Origin: DATHCB01 sp035319765
GTDB lineage: Archaea; Thermoproteota; Bathyarchaeia; Bathyarchaeales; SOJC01
DNA length: 19,132 nucleotides
Direction: 5' to 3'
NCBI GenBank assembly: GCA_035319765.1
Contig: DATHCB010000099.1
Coordinates: 1 to 19,132, forward strand
Positions within the stretch are counted from its first letter, which is position 1. Each line of letters starts with the position of its first letter. Both the position numbers and the translations under genes were made by a program. Shown here one piece after another: positions 12,066-19,132 of the stretch. The notes under the pieces are model-generated. The model made no database searches and was not told where the DNA came from. It saw only the letters and a program-made list of their open reading frames with translations.

Positions 12066-15000
12066 ATTTGACGACGCGCATGCTTTTCGGTGTTGTGGTT
12101 GTTGTGTTTCTTATGGTTATCGCTTTTGTGGGAAATCCAGTTTTATTCGGTGCTTGCAAGAGTAGTTACTCTGCGGCGTCATCACCTTTGGCAGATCCAT
12201 CGACGGGTTCTCCTTCATCTAGTTCCAAGCAGTTTTCAACCGTCCCAACAAACGCTCCAAGTGTGCTCAGCAAGGCAACGTTGCTTGGACCCGTTTCGCC
12301 AAACCAGCAGATGAGCCTTCAGTTAGTGCTTCCACTCAGTGACGGCGTTGGTCTCCAATCGTTCTTGAGCGAAGTGTATAGTCCTTCTTCCTCGCTCTAT
12401 CATCATTTCCTGACTCCGTCCCAGTTTTACGAGTTCTACGGGCCCAACCAGAACGAAGTGGTGGCTCTTGTGGCTTACATGCAGTCGAATGGATTGCAGG
12501 TTCAGCTCAGTGCGACGAATCCGAGCGTGATTGAAGTGAAGGGAACAGTGTCGAATATAGAGGACGCCTTAAAGGTGCAGATCGATTCATTCAGCTGGAA
12601 CGGTCAAGTCTTCTATTCAGCCACATCCGCAGCGCAGCTTCCATCGGCGTTTTCGAACATCCAAATGATCTACGGACTTGAAAACCTCTCTCAAGCCACA
12701 AGCATAGGGGCAGTCCCGCTTTACCGCACGCTCGGCACCGTCAATCCGGGACAGACTCCGAGCAACTTTTCGTTCTACTATTCGCCTTCAGAAATCAGCC
12801 AAATGTACAATGTAACAGGGTTGCACGATGCTGGATACAACGGGACCGGCGTTTCAATCGCGATCGTCGATGCATACGGGGATCCGTACATTCAGCAGGA
12901 ACTTCAGAACTTCAGCACCGAGTTCGGGCTTCCGCTATCAAGCGGAACCTTGCACATAATTCCCGTCGGGCCGTACAACGCCACGAACGGAATAACCACC
13001 GGATGGAACGTGGAGATAGCACTCGATGTGGAGTGGGCGCACGCAATGGCTCCTAACGCCACGATAAACCTCTACGCAGCATCGAACAGCGGGAGTCAAC
13101 TGTTTCAAGCTGTCGATGACGCGACCCTTGGATACAACGGAACAGTTAATGGGGTTACCCACAACGACATCATTTCTATGAGTTGGGCTACGCCAGAAAA
13201 TGATATCGACTCCTCGACTCCGGTGGATCCCATTCTCGGTCTCAATTATCCCTGGCTAGATCAGGTGTTCCAGATGGATGCAGCACTAGGAATAACCGCG
13301 TTCGCAAGCAGCGGTGACTGGGGAGCATACGAACAGACTTTTGGTCAAACCTCACCCTATGGAGGCGCCAGCTATCCGTCAACCGATCCCTACATCACAT
13401 CCGTAGGCGGCACCTCATTGTACATGAACACCACATCGGGATACTACCAATTTCCCTACGCAAACGCTACAGGAACATACGGGAACGAAACCGCTTGGAG
13501 CTGGAACAACTATTATGGATGGGGAACGGGCGGGGGCTGGAGCACGCTCTTCGGTCGGCCGTCTTGGCAAACTGGTCCCGGCGTCGTGAACAATGGAGAG
13601 AGAGGAAATCCAGATGTAGCCTGGGACGCCGACCCTCAAACAGGAGTTCTAGTTTCCATATACTCAGCCGGCGCTTACGAATATTATATCATCGGGGGCA
13701 CGAGCGTTGGCTCTCCCTCTTGGGCTGGGTCGATGGCGCTGATAGATCAGAAAGCCGGAAGCCCATTAGGGTTTATCGATCCTGCTATGTACTCGATATT
13801 GAACAATCCAGCAGAGTATGCGAAGACTTTCCACGACGTCATGGTTGGAGATAACGATCCCGACACCGCGACCAAGGGCTGGAACCCACTCACAGGCGTC
13901 GGCTCACCTAACGTAGGAGAGCTATCCGACTACTTGGCGCCAACTGGTCAACTTCCAGTCGCGGTGACCAATGACTTCTCGGACGCGCTCGGCCAAGCTT
14001 ACGCGTATGGGCAGACCGTGCACTTGACCGCAATCGTTGCCAATAATAAAAGTATAAGCGGACCTGTGACCGCGACTATAACGTCTAGCACTGGGATCAC
14101 AATCGCCTCGGGCATTGAGATGGCTTATAGTGCTTCGGCGGCTGAGTGGCTAGGAAGCTACGTGATCAAACCAACAGATCCTTGTGGAGAATGGTCCGTA
14201 ACAGTCACTGCTGCTAATGGCTCGTCTTTTGGAGAAGGCTTTACAACTCTTGCCGTGGGAGACGGGGTGACTATCGTGAACCCACCATTTACTTCGGGAG
14301 AACTCTACCAAGCAGGGAATACGATAGACATCGAGTCTTACGTGGTTGATACGGGCGGTAATTACGTTGTTCAAGGCACGTACAATGCCATTCTCTACTT
14401 GGCAACTAACCAGACCACTGGGAACGAATTAGGAAAGGTCGAAGGAAAGGCGGCACTCAGCTACAATCGGTTTGAGCGGATGTGGGATGGAGCCTTCACA
14501 ATTCCAAAGGGTGCAGATCCGGGCGCTTGGATAATGGTCGTGAACGGAACTGACCATAACGGGAACAAGGGAAGCGCGTACACGTGGATAAACGTGGGCC
14601 TCTATGTGTTACCGTTCACCGATTCGCCTACATATGTTCTGGGCGACAAGATTACGCTATACGCATATCCCTACTATGAAAACCAGTCACTAGTAAAAAC
14701 AGGCACGTTCACGGCTGTGATCTACGACGGCTCAGTTTTCGTGGCAAAAATTCCGCTGACGTTATCGGCTACTGGCACGCTATGGAATGGAGCGTTCACG
14801 ACGTCCTTTGGCGACCCCTCGGGCTTTTATAAGATAACTGTTAACGGGACTGATGGGAAGGGCAATTTCGGAAGCTTCGCCACCGTTATCAGAGTGGCTC
14901 AATACCGTTTGAGTGTTCAGGCTAGCGTCTCGAACGCTGTGGTGCCCGTTGAAAATGGCAACGAATCTTCGGCCTTGGCAAAAGTAACATACCCCGATGG

Positions 15001-15808
15001 CAGGCTTATGACTGTTGGCAGCGTTTTTGGTTCTATCTACACGAATTCTGGCGAGCAAGTCAATTGGTTCCCGATGACCTACAACTCGAAAGCAGGCGGT
15101 TTCGTTGCGGCCAACTTATTTCATGCGTTGAACGCCACAGTAACGCCGATCGGAAACTACACAGTCGACATCGAGGCCTATGACCCCTCAGGAAACTACG
15201 GCAATGCAACTACATCCTTCTCTGTGGCGCCCCCTTACGATGTCATCTTCGTTGAGTCTGGCTTATCACAGAATACTCAGTGGTCGGCTACCTTCAACGG
15301 TCAGACTCAGAATTCCACTTCGAACTCGATAATGTTCGCAGCTGTAAACGGTTCCTATTCCTTCTCCATCAGTGCCCCGCTTGACTATGCGGCTTCACCA
15401 TCATCTGGCAGCATAATCGTCCACGGAGCGAACGTAACAGAGCAAGTTACTTTCATTCCCATATCTGTTAAAGTTAGCAAAGTCAAATTCATCGAAGGCG
15501 AAACGGTCAACGTAAACGTTACTCTAAGAAACGAAGGCACTCACGCGACAACGTTCAACATCACACTGTACGGAGACCAAAACGGCCAATCATGGTCGAT
15601 GTACACATTTACGAACGTGACTCTGGCCCCAAACAGCACGGTGACGCTGACTTTGAATGGCTTGGGGTTTGGCACGGGCTTCTACACGATCATCGCCGAT
15701 GCTCATCAAGTCGGGAACATGACATATACTTCTACGTCTCCAACCATTCTTGTTGCGCCCATCGCTCTTTTCCGCCCCTGGAGTTGGCATCGCTCGATAC
15801 TCGCTTAA
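12035..15808 (+). CDS. Secreted multi-domain sedolisin (peptidase S53, pro-kumamolisin type)
   Basis: This 1257-residue exported serine-carboxyl peptidase degrades protein outside the cell, usually at acidic pH. Domains in order: hydrophobic signal segment (about 16-33, LFGVVVVVFLMVIAF); Ser/Pro-rich linker; pro-kumamolisin activation domain (about 85-215, YHHFLTPSQFYEFYGP); and catalytic domain (about 250-635). The triad is E327-x3-D331 in WNVEIALDVEWAHAMAP and Ser557 in GGTSVGSPSWAG, with the oxyanion aspartate D428 in SSGDWG. The calcium-site region is DVMVGDNDP...GWNPLTGVGSP (601-625). About 600 residues of beta-sandwich domains follow, including an ESGL-type archaeal surface domain (about 1068-1143) and a CARDB-like domain. 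N-x-S/T sequons are frequent. The C-terminus (FRPWSWHRSILA) lacks the usual membrane anchor. The start is uncertain: GTG 12035, TTG 12062 or ATG 12080. It is divergent from the HExxH gene. Confidence 0.93.
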   Translation: MLSISGANLLNLTTRMLFGVVVVVFLMVIAFVGNPVLFGACKSSYSAASSPLADPSTGSPSSSSKQFSTVPTNAPSVLSKATLLGPVSPNQQMSLQLVLPLSDGVGLQSFLSEVYSPSSSLYHHFLTPSQFYEFYGPNQNEVVALVAYMQSNGLQVQLSATNPSVIEVKGTVSNIEDALKVQIDSFSWNGQVFYSATSAAQLPSAFSNIQMIYGLENLSQATSIGAVPLYRTLGTVNPGQTPSNFSFYYSPSEISQMYNVTGLHDAGYNGTGVSIAIVDAYGDPYIQQELQNFSTEFGLPLSSGTLHIIPVGPYNATNGITTGWNVEIALDVEWAHAMAPNATINLYAASNSGSQLFQAVDDATLGYNGTVNGVTHNDIISMSWATPENDIDSSTPVDPILGLNYPWLDQVFQMDAALGITAFASSGDWGAYEQTFGQTSPYGGASYPSTDPYITSVGGTSLYMNTTSGYYQFPYANATGTYGNETAWSWNNYYGWGTGGGWSTLFGRPSWQTGPGVVNNGERGNPDVAWDADPQTGVLVSIYSAGAYEYYIIGGTSVGSPSWAGSMALIDQKAGSPLGFIDPAMYSILNNPAEYAKTFHDVMVGDNDPDTATKGWNPLTGVGSPNVGELSDYLAPTGQLPVAVTNDFSDALGQAYAYGQTVHLTAIVANNKSISGPVTATITSSTGITIASGIEMAYSASAAEWLGSYVIKPTDPCGEWSVTVTAANGSSFGEGFTTLAVGDGVTIVNPPFTSGELYQAGNTIDIESYVVDTGGNYVVQGTYNAILYLATNQTTGNELGKVEGKAALSYNRFERMWDGAFTIPKGADPGAWIMVVNGTDHNGNKGSAYTWINVGLYVLPFTDSPTYVLGDKITLYAYPYYENQSLVKTGTFTAVIYDGSVFVAKIPLTLSATGTLWNGAFTTSFGDPSGFYKITVNGTDGKGNFGSFATVIRVAQYRLSVQASVSNAVVPVENGNESSALAKVTYPDGRLMTVGSVFGSIYTNSGEQVNWFPMTYNSKAGGFVAANLFHALNATVTPIGNYTVDIEAYDPSGNYGNATTSFSVAPPYDVIFVESGLSQNTQWSATFNGQTQNSTSNSIMFAAVNGSYSFSISAPLDYAASPSSGSIIVHGANVTEQVTFIPISVKVSKVKFIEGETVNVNVTLRNEGTHATTFNITLYGDQNGQSWSMYTFTNVTLAPNSTVTLTLNGLGFGTGFYTIIADAHQVGNMTYTSTSPTILVAPIALFRPWSWHRSILA

Positions 15809-15835
15809 TAAGGTAAATAATAGTGCCAAGGAAAG

Positions 15836-15876
15836 CTGAAGAACTTCAGTGCAGCAGGCAGCCCTTTTGTAGGGCC
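15836..15876 (+). terminator. Inverted repeats after the sedolisin gene
   Basis: CTGAA/TTCAG (15836-15849) and GCCC/GGGC (15861-15864 with 15872-15875, T-rich loop) are short stems shortly after the stop. They may help end the transcript; the T-tract is short, so this is tentative. Confidence 0.25.
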
Positions 15877-15939
15877 GGACATCTTGAGTGACTTGACAAA
15901 TGTGACTATGCTCCTCGTTCAGACAGAGAACTCTTCGGA

Positions 15940-16182
15940 TTGAAACTCTTGGCTTTTGGAATACTTGTCTTCAGTTTTTTCATCTTGTTCGTCGGAGTCT
16001 CTCTTATTGGTGATTTCTTGTCTGTGCTACCTTGGGTACAGCAACAGTACAGTTTAGCAAGGCTTACTTTTTCTACCTTTCTTATCGTTCTATCCTTGGT
16101 ACTCATGGTCAAGGGTGCATATTTGATTTTCAAGTTCCAAAGACGGTCAGGAATAATTATCTACGAAGGTAAGATTCCATAG
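15940..16182 (+). CDS. Small two-helix membrane protein
   Basis: This 80-residue protein has two hydrophobic segments (about 5-27 and 42-65), a short loop LSVLPWVQQQYSLARLTF, and a basic tail FKFQRRSGIIIYEGKIP. The start is a TTG at 15940 with only a weak purine match before it. No family is recognised, and it could be a fragment of a larger membrane protein. It stands alone between the sedolisin gene and the converging membrane gene at 16274. Confidence 0.45.
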   Translation: MKLLAFGILVFSFFILFVGVSLIGDFLSVLPWVQQQYSLARLTFSTFLIVLSLVLMVKGAYLIFKFQRRSGIIIYEGKIP

Positions 16183-16273
16183 CGCGCACTGTGCCAAGCC
16201 CAGCTTTAATCGTTTTTCTCTTTCTGAAAAGGCTTATAGCAGAACCAAAAGAACTAATCAGACCAATCCTAGT

Positions 16274-16558
16274 CTATTCTTCTTCTTTGCGCATAATCGA
16301 AAGTCCAACTCTCAACAGTATGTACGCTATCACGACCACTATTAGGAACATACCTAGCTGTAAAAGAATTCCGTAGAGAGTATTGTAATTAGAATTTACC
16401 GCATACGTACCTGTGACATTAAGACTCAAAGGTTTGACTGCTCCAGTGGACAGTTGGAGTGAGGTTACAGCGATATACAATAGCATAATTAGCCCTATTA
16501 CCATGAAAATCAGTCCAAAAATTGTTCTAAGATTCAATTCCACAGTAGTCTTTGACAT
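16274..16558 (-). CDS. Small two-helix membrane protein, hypothetical
   Basis: This 94-residue protein has helices at about 12-33 (IFGLIFMVIGLIMLLYIAV) and 60-82 (YGILLQLGMFLIVVVIAYIL). They are separated by a Ser/Thr/Asn-rich extracytoplasmic-looking loop with sequons (NVTG), and a charged tail MRKEEE follows. GGTGGG lies just before ATG 16556-16558, and an A/T-rich TTTAAG element about 40 bases upstream could be its promoter. Such proteins are common next to archaeal secreted-protein genes, but no function can be named. Confidence 0.7.
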   Translation of the reverse strand: MSKTTVELNLRTIFGLIFMVIGLIMLLYIAVTSLQLSTGAVKPLSLNVTGTYAVNSNYNTLYGILLQLGMFLIVVVIAYILLRVGLSIMRKEEE

Positions 16559-16686
16559 TTACCCACCAATTATATCGGTTTATGCCAAACTTTTCTTAAA
16601 TCTTTTGACTAGCGCGCTCGAAAACGTTTGTCGAAAGTCTTAAATGGCTTTCTCTCAAAGACTCCTTTTTCAAGGTGAACGGTGGA

Positions 16687-17154
16687 ATGGCAAGCAAAAG
16701 CCCGCTAGATGAATGGCGTTTCCTCGCTGGCACATGGAAAGGTAAAACTATGCCTGGGCAATTTGGCACAAAGGGCGCGATAGAGGGAATAGTAGTCTTC
16801 GAGTGTTATCCAAGCAGCTTATTCATTACGGCCAAAGAAGAAAACCAGTGTGGCGGCGAATTGGTCAACAGAAACATTAGCATATTGTTCTACGACAATG
16901 CTGAAGGGAAATTTAAGCGCAAAACATTCTTCTCCTACGGCTTTGTGAACAACGAAGTCGAATTCTCGAGATCGAGCAAGGAGATAAAATTCGACATAAA
17001 AATGGAGCCTGTCGCCAAACAGTATGAAGGTGTAAGGCAACGATCTTACATCAGAAAAATATCTAGCACAAGAATAGCTACCGGATTGGAAATGGCCAAG
17101 GGTAAAGAAGAGTTCAAACCCTTTGGAGAAGCAGTTTTCGAAAAAACAGTCTAG
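16687..17154 (+). CDS. Lipocalin/nitrobindin-like beta-barrel protein (DUF1579/THAP4-like)
   Basis: This protein of about 155 residues opens with SPLDEWRFLAGTWKGKTMPG, the helix-then-'LxGxWxG' opening of nitrobindin, THAP4-C and DUF1579-type beta barrels. Alternating strands follow (IEGIVVFECYPSSLFITAKEE, NISILFYDNAEGKFKRKTFF, EVEFSRSSKEIKFDIKM, QRSYIRKISSTRIATGLEMA). I do not see the distal histidine pair that would support haem binding, so the ligand is unknown. GTG 16675 opens the frame, but ATG 16687, with GGTG 9 bases upstream, is the better start. It is followed by 270 bp containing dispersed-element copy 3. Confidence 0.7.
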   Translation: MASKSPLDEWRFLAGTWKGKTMPGQFGTKGAIEGIVVFECYPSSLFITAKEENQCGGELVNRNISILFYDNAEGKFKRKTFFSYGFVNNEVEFSRSSKEIKFDIKMEPVAKQYEGVRQRSYIRKISSTRIATGLEMAKGKEEFKPFGEAVFEKTV

Positions 17155-17182
17155 TCTAGGTTCATATGGTTTTCTCGAAGGT

Positions 17183-17220
17183 CATTTTCACAGAGTTTGA
17201 AGATGTCTCCGGCACTTCCC
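17183..17220 (+). repeat. Dispersed intergenic element, copy 3
   Basis: CATTTTCACAGAGTTTGAA followed by GATGTCTCCGGCACTTCCC matches copies 1 and 2, and a T-rich run follows. A further left-half match (19 of 22 with copy 2) lies at 17338-17359. Confidence 0.5.
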
Positions 17221-17241
17221 TTCTTTTTTGTTTTCTGGCGC

Positions 17242-17249
17242 TTTAAATA
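17242..17249 (+). promoter_or_regulatory. Strong TATA box, about 180 bp before the radical SAM gene
   Basis: TTTAAATA preceded by GGCGC fits an archaeal BRE/TATA pair. Transcription would begin near 17272, giving the radical SAM gene a leader of about 150 bases, or starting a short RNA between the two genes. Confidence 0.5.
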
Positions 17250-17337
17250 CGACGAACATAACAACGTGCACTTCTACAGAAAGCCAAAAAGGTTCAAGGT
17301 CTAGCCAAAAGATATGTGTAGAAAAACGCCGAGCTCA

Positions 17338-17359
17338 ATATAGAAACGCATTTCAACAT
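17338..17359 (+). repeat. Half-copy of the dispersed element
   Basis: These 22 bases match the left part of copy 2 (9520-9541) at 19 positions: ATATAGAAAC then GCATTTCAACAT. The right, dyad-containing half is absent here. Confidence 0.4.
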
Positions 17360-17424
17360 AAACCAATAACTAGAAAGGAAAATTTAGAAACTAGGAGAAC
17401 GCTTGAAACCGACGAGTGGATGTC

Positions 17425-18885
17425 ATGAAACTTACGTTCATAAGTCCTGCGGCATTCATAGAAGATCTAAACGAAAGAAGCGAGCCAGTTTGTTCATGGC
17501 CTCCTCTCGGAATGCTTTACTTGGCAGCCATGCTTACGAAAGAAGGGTTCGAAGTCTCCCTACTAGACCAGGCAGCAAAGGGATTGAGCATAGAAGAAAC
17601 TGCGAAATGGGCTGACAAAGAAAACCCGGACTTTGTCGGTTTTTCAACTCTGGCCAGTTCGGGCAGAACAGCTGCAATAACAGCTAGAGAAGTGAAAGAG
17701 AAAAATCCTGGAGCAAAAGTCGTCTTTGGCAACTATTACGGCACCTTCAACACGGAACGAGTTATGCAGAAATATCCGTGGATTGACATCATCGTTCGTG
17801 GCGAGGGCGAGCTCACGACGCTCGAATTGGCAAGGTGTCTGAAAAATGGAAAGAACCTGAAGAATGTTTCTGGTCTCACTTTCAGAAAGGGGGAGAGCCT
17901 TGTTTCAACCCCCGACCGACAACTGATTAAGGATGTTGATTCTCTGCCATTCCCAGATCGCGAAATGCTAGATGTCGATTATCATTCTGAGGTTGCCGGT
18001 GCTATCACGGCGCCCAAAAAATTTACCACGGTTCTTTCTTCACGTGGTTGTCCTTTTAGGTGCAGGTTCTGTGGTTGTCAGAGGTTCGCGCGTGGAATTT
18101 GGAGGGCAAGATCAGCCGAGAACACCGTTAAAGAACTTCAGCTGCTCTCAAACTTGGGCTACAAGCAGTTCTTATTCGTTGATGACAGTTTCACCATAAA
18201 TCCCAAACGAGTCATAGAAATCTGCAGGAGCATAAGAAAAGAAAAGATTGACATGGACTGGACTTGCGAAGGAAGAGTCGACTCTTGCTCTCACGAGCTC
18301 ATGCGAGAAATGGTCAAAGCCGGCTGCAAGATAGTTTACTTTGGAATAGAGAGCGCCAACCAAAGAATCCTAGATTATTACAACAAGCGAATAACTCCAA
18401 AACAATCTGAAGATGCCGTAAAAACAACGAGAAAAGCTGGAATGAACGTCATAGTGGCCTCGTTCATCGTCGGCGCGCCGACTGAAACCAAAGAGGAAAT
18501 CGAAAACACTCTTGAATTTGCAAGCAGAATCCCTATAGACTTTCCCCAGTTCAACATTCTCGGCGCTTTTCCAGGCATGGACATCTGGGACGAGCTGAAA
18601 TCGAAAGGCGTGCTCAAGGAAGAAGAATACTGGGAAACTGGGGCTTGGGCTTCAGAAATGTCGCCCGAGTGTCTGCCCCCAGAAGAGATAAGGCAATTAA
18701 TAGAGAAACATTTCAACGCTTTTCTGACCCGACCGAAATACCTTCTAACCGAAGCAATGCGCACCGCAAGAAGCGCTTTCCGATTGAACATAATTGCTAA
18801 CAATTTGGGCAGGATGGGCAGCATAAGAGATAACATCGCTACCGTGGCAAAGCTGCGCACTAGAAAGAAGTCTTACTGCACTTAA
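17425..18885 (+). CDS. B12-binding-type radical SAM protein
   Basis: This protein of about 486 residues has the class B radical SAM layout. The N-terminal Rossmann-like cobalamin-binding-type domain (about 1-150) starts MKLTFISPAAF and contains WPPLGMLYLAAML, GFEVSLLDQA, FVGFSTL and GEGELTTLELA. The DxHxxG histidine motif is absent, so any cobalamin would bind base-off without histidine, as is usual in this class. The SAM domain has C-P-F-R-C-R-F-C (Cx3Cx2C, preceded by SSRGCPF) for the [4Fe-4S] cluster, then FLFVDDSF, YFGIESANQRILDYYNKRIT and VASFIVGAPTETKEEI. A C-terminal helical part is typical. Members methylate unactivated carbons or form ring and thioether bonds; the substrate is not visible. 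ATG 17425 gives the family start MKLTFISP; GTG 17416 is possible. A flavin disulfide reductase follows. Confidence 0.92.
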   Translation: MKLTFISPAAFIEDLNERSEPVCSWPPLGMLYLAAMLTKEGFEVSLLDQAAKGLSIEETAKWADKENPDFVGFSTLASSGRTAAITAREVKEKNPGAKVVFGNYYGTFNTERVMQKYPWIDIIVRGEGELTTLELARCLKNGKNLKNVSGLTFRKGESLVSTPDRQLIKDVDSLPFPDREMLDVDYHSEVAGAITAPKKFTTVLSSRGCPFRCRFCGCQRFARGIWRARSAENTVKELQLLSNLGYKQFLFVDDSFTINPKRVIEICRSIRKEKIDMDWTCEGRVDSCSHELMREMVKAGCKIVYFGIESANQRILDYYNKRITPKQSEDAVKTTRKAGMNVIVASFIVGAPTETKEEIENTLEFASRIPIDFPQFNILGAFPGMDIWDELKSKGVLKEEEYWETGAWASEMSPECLPPEEIRQLIEKHFNAFLTRPKYLLTEAMRTARSAFRLNIIANNLGRMGSIRDNIATVAKLRTRKKSYCT

Positions 18886-18962
18886 AACCGTAAAGGCCGG
18901 CGCACAAACCGAAAAAGACGAATATGTGCTGTTTGCAATATTTGCAGAAGCGTGGTGTGTGT

Positions 18963-19132
18963 TTGAAAGAATATGACGTGATAGTGATAGGCACTGGTTC
19001 TGCAATGGCCATTGTCTACGCAATGATGCAAGATAAGCCGGATCTGAGAGTTGCCGTTATCGACAAGGATGAGCCCGGCGGAATTTGCCTAACAAAGGGT
19101 TGCATTCCCTCGAAAATCCTTCTTTATCCCGC
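18963..19132 (+). CDS. Flavin-dependent pyridine nucleotide-disulfide oxidoreductase, 3' truncated
   Basis: The first 56 residues of a class I disulfide reductase (dihydrolipoamide dehydrogenase/mercuric reductase group) run off the right edge. The FAD-binding start is YDVIVIGTGSAMA, with the acidic residue ending strand 2 in VAVIDKDEPGG. The redox-active disulfide is in GGICLTKGCIPSK, two cysteines spaced C-x4-C. Within the window no pyridine-nucleotide or dimerisation domain can be seen, so the substrate (lipoamide, mercury, thiols or CoA disulfide) is undecided. TTG 18963 starts the FAD fold. GTG 18957 in the same frame is the alternative, and neither has a strong ribosome site. It lies 77 bp after the radical SAM gene on the same strand. 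Confidence 0.9.
   Translation, partial: MKEYDVIVIGTGSAMAIVYAMMQDKPDLRVAVIDKDEPGGICLTKGCIPSKILLYP

Noticed and set aside
17281..17312. AAGGTTCAAGGTCTAGCC, resembling a tRNA T-arm
   Set aside because: No acceptor, anticodon or D-arm pairing can be found around it.

Overview
The window looks like archaeal chromosome, probably from the TACK side (Bathyarchaeia-like; this placement is inference). The evidence is an Orc1/Cdc6-type ATPase, TATA-type promoters (TTTTAAATA before orc1/cdc6, TTTAAATA at 17242), frequent GTG/TTG starts, and a secreted sedolisin whose tail carries the ESGL-type beta domain seen on archaeal surface proteins. I see no tRNA, 5S/16S/23S rRNA, CRISPR array, transposase or integrase.

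Layout. 1-1196: the 3' part of a YyaL/SSP411-family gene, cut by the left edge. 1284-2612 (minus): a thioredoxin-fold protein with a CXXS site, a SnoaL-like protein and a small ferredoxin-fold-like protein, divergent from an orphan Rieske ferredoxin (2680-3018). 3019-3760 has no gene but is full of perfect stems and is my best candidate for an undescribed structured RNA. 3761-5428: a beta-oxidation pair, 3-hydroxyacyl-CoA dehydrogenase then enoyl-CoA hydratase. 5461-6818 (minus): a SAM methyltransferase followed by a helical protein of unknown function. 6892-9051 (minus): a tight three-gene operon of Orc1/Cdc6-like AAA+ ATPase, winged-helix regulator and helical/coiled-coil protein.

9052-9671 has no gene. 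It holds the orc promoter, two copies of a dispersed element of about 46 bp, and several nested inverted repeats, so it is either an origin-like region or an RNA locus. 9672-11903 looks accessory: two overlapping small genes that seem to be tandem paralogs, a five-helix membrane protein, and a protein with an N-terminal C2H2 finger and a C-terminal HExxH peptidase motif, overlapped by a small basic protein. 12035-15808 is a giant secreted S53 sedolisin. 15940-17154 holds two small two-helix membrane proteins and a beta-barrel-like protein. 17155-17424 carries a third copy of the dispersed element and a strong TATA box. 17425-18885 is a B12-binding-type radical SAM protein, and the right edge cuts the start of a flavin disulfide reductase.

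How they work together. The sedolisin would degrade protein outside the cell. The dehydrogenase/hydratase pair would handle acyl-CoA intermediates inside. The thioredoxin-fold, Rieske, radical SAM and disulfide-reductase genes point to an anaerobic redox metabolism. The orc cassette and the zinc-finger/peptidase region are the parts least explained by known systems.
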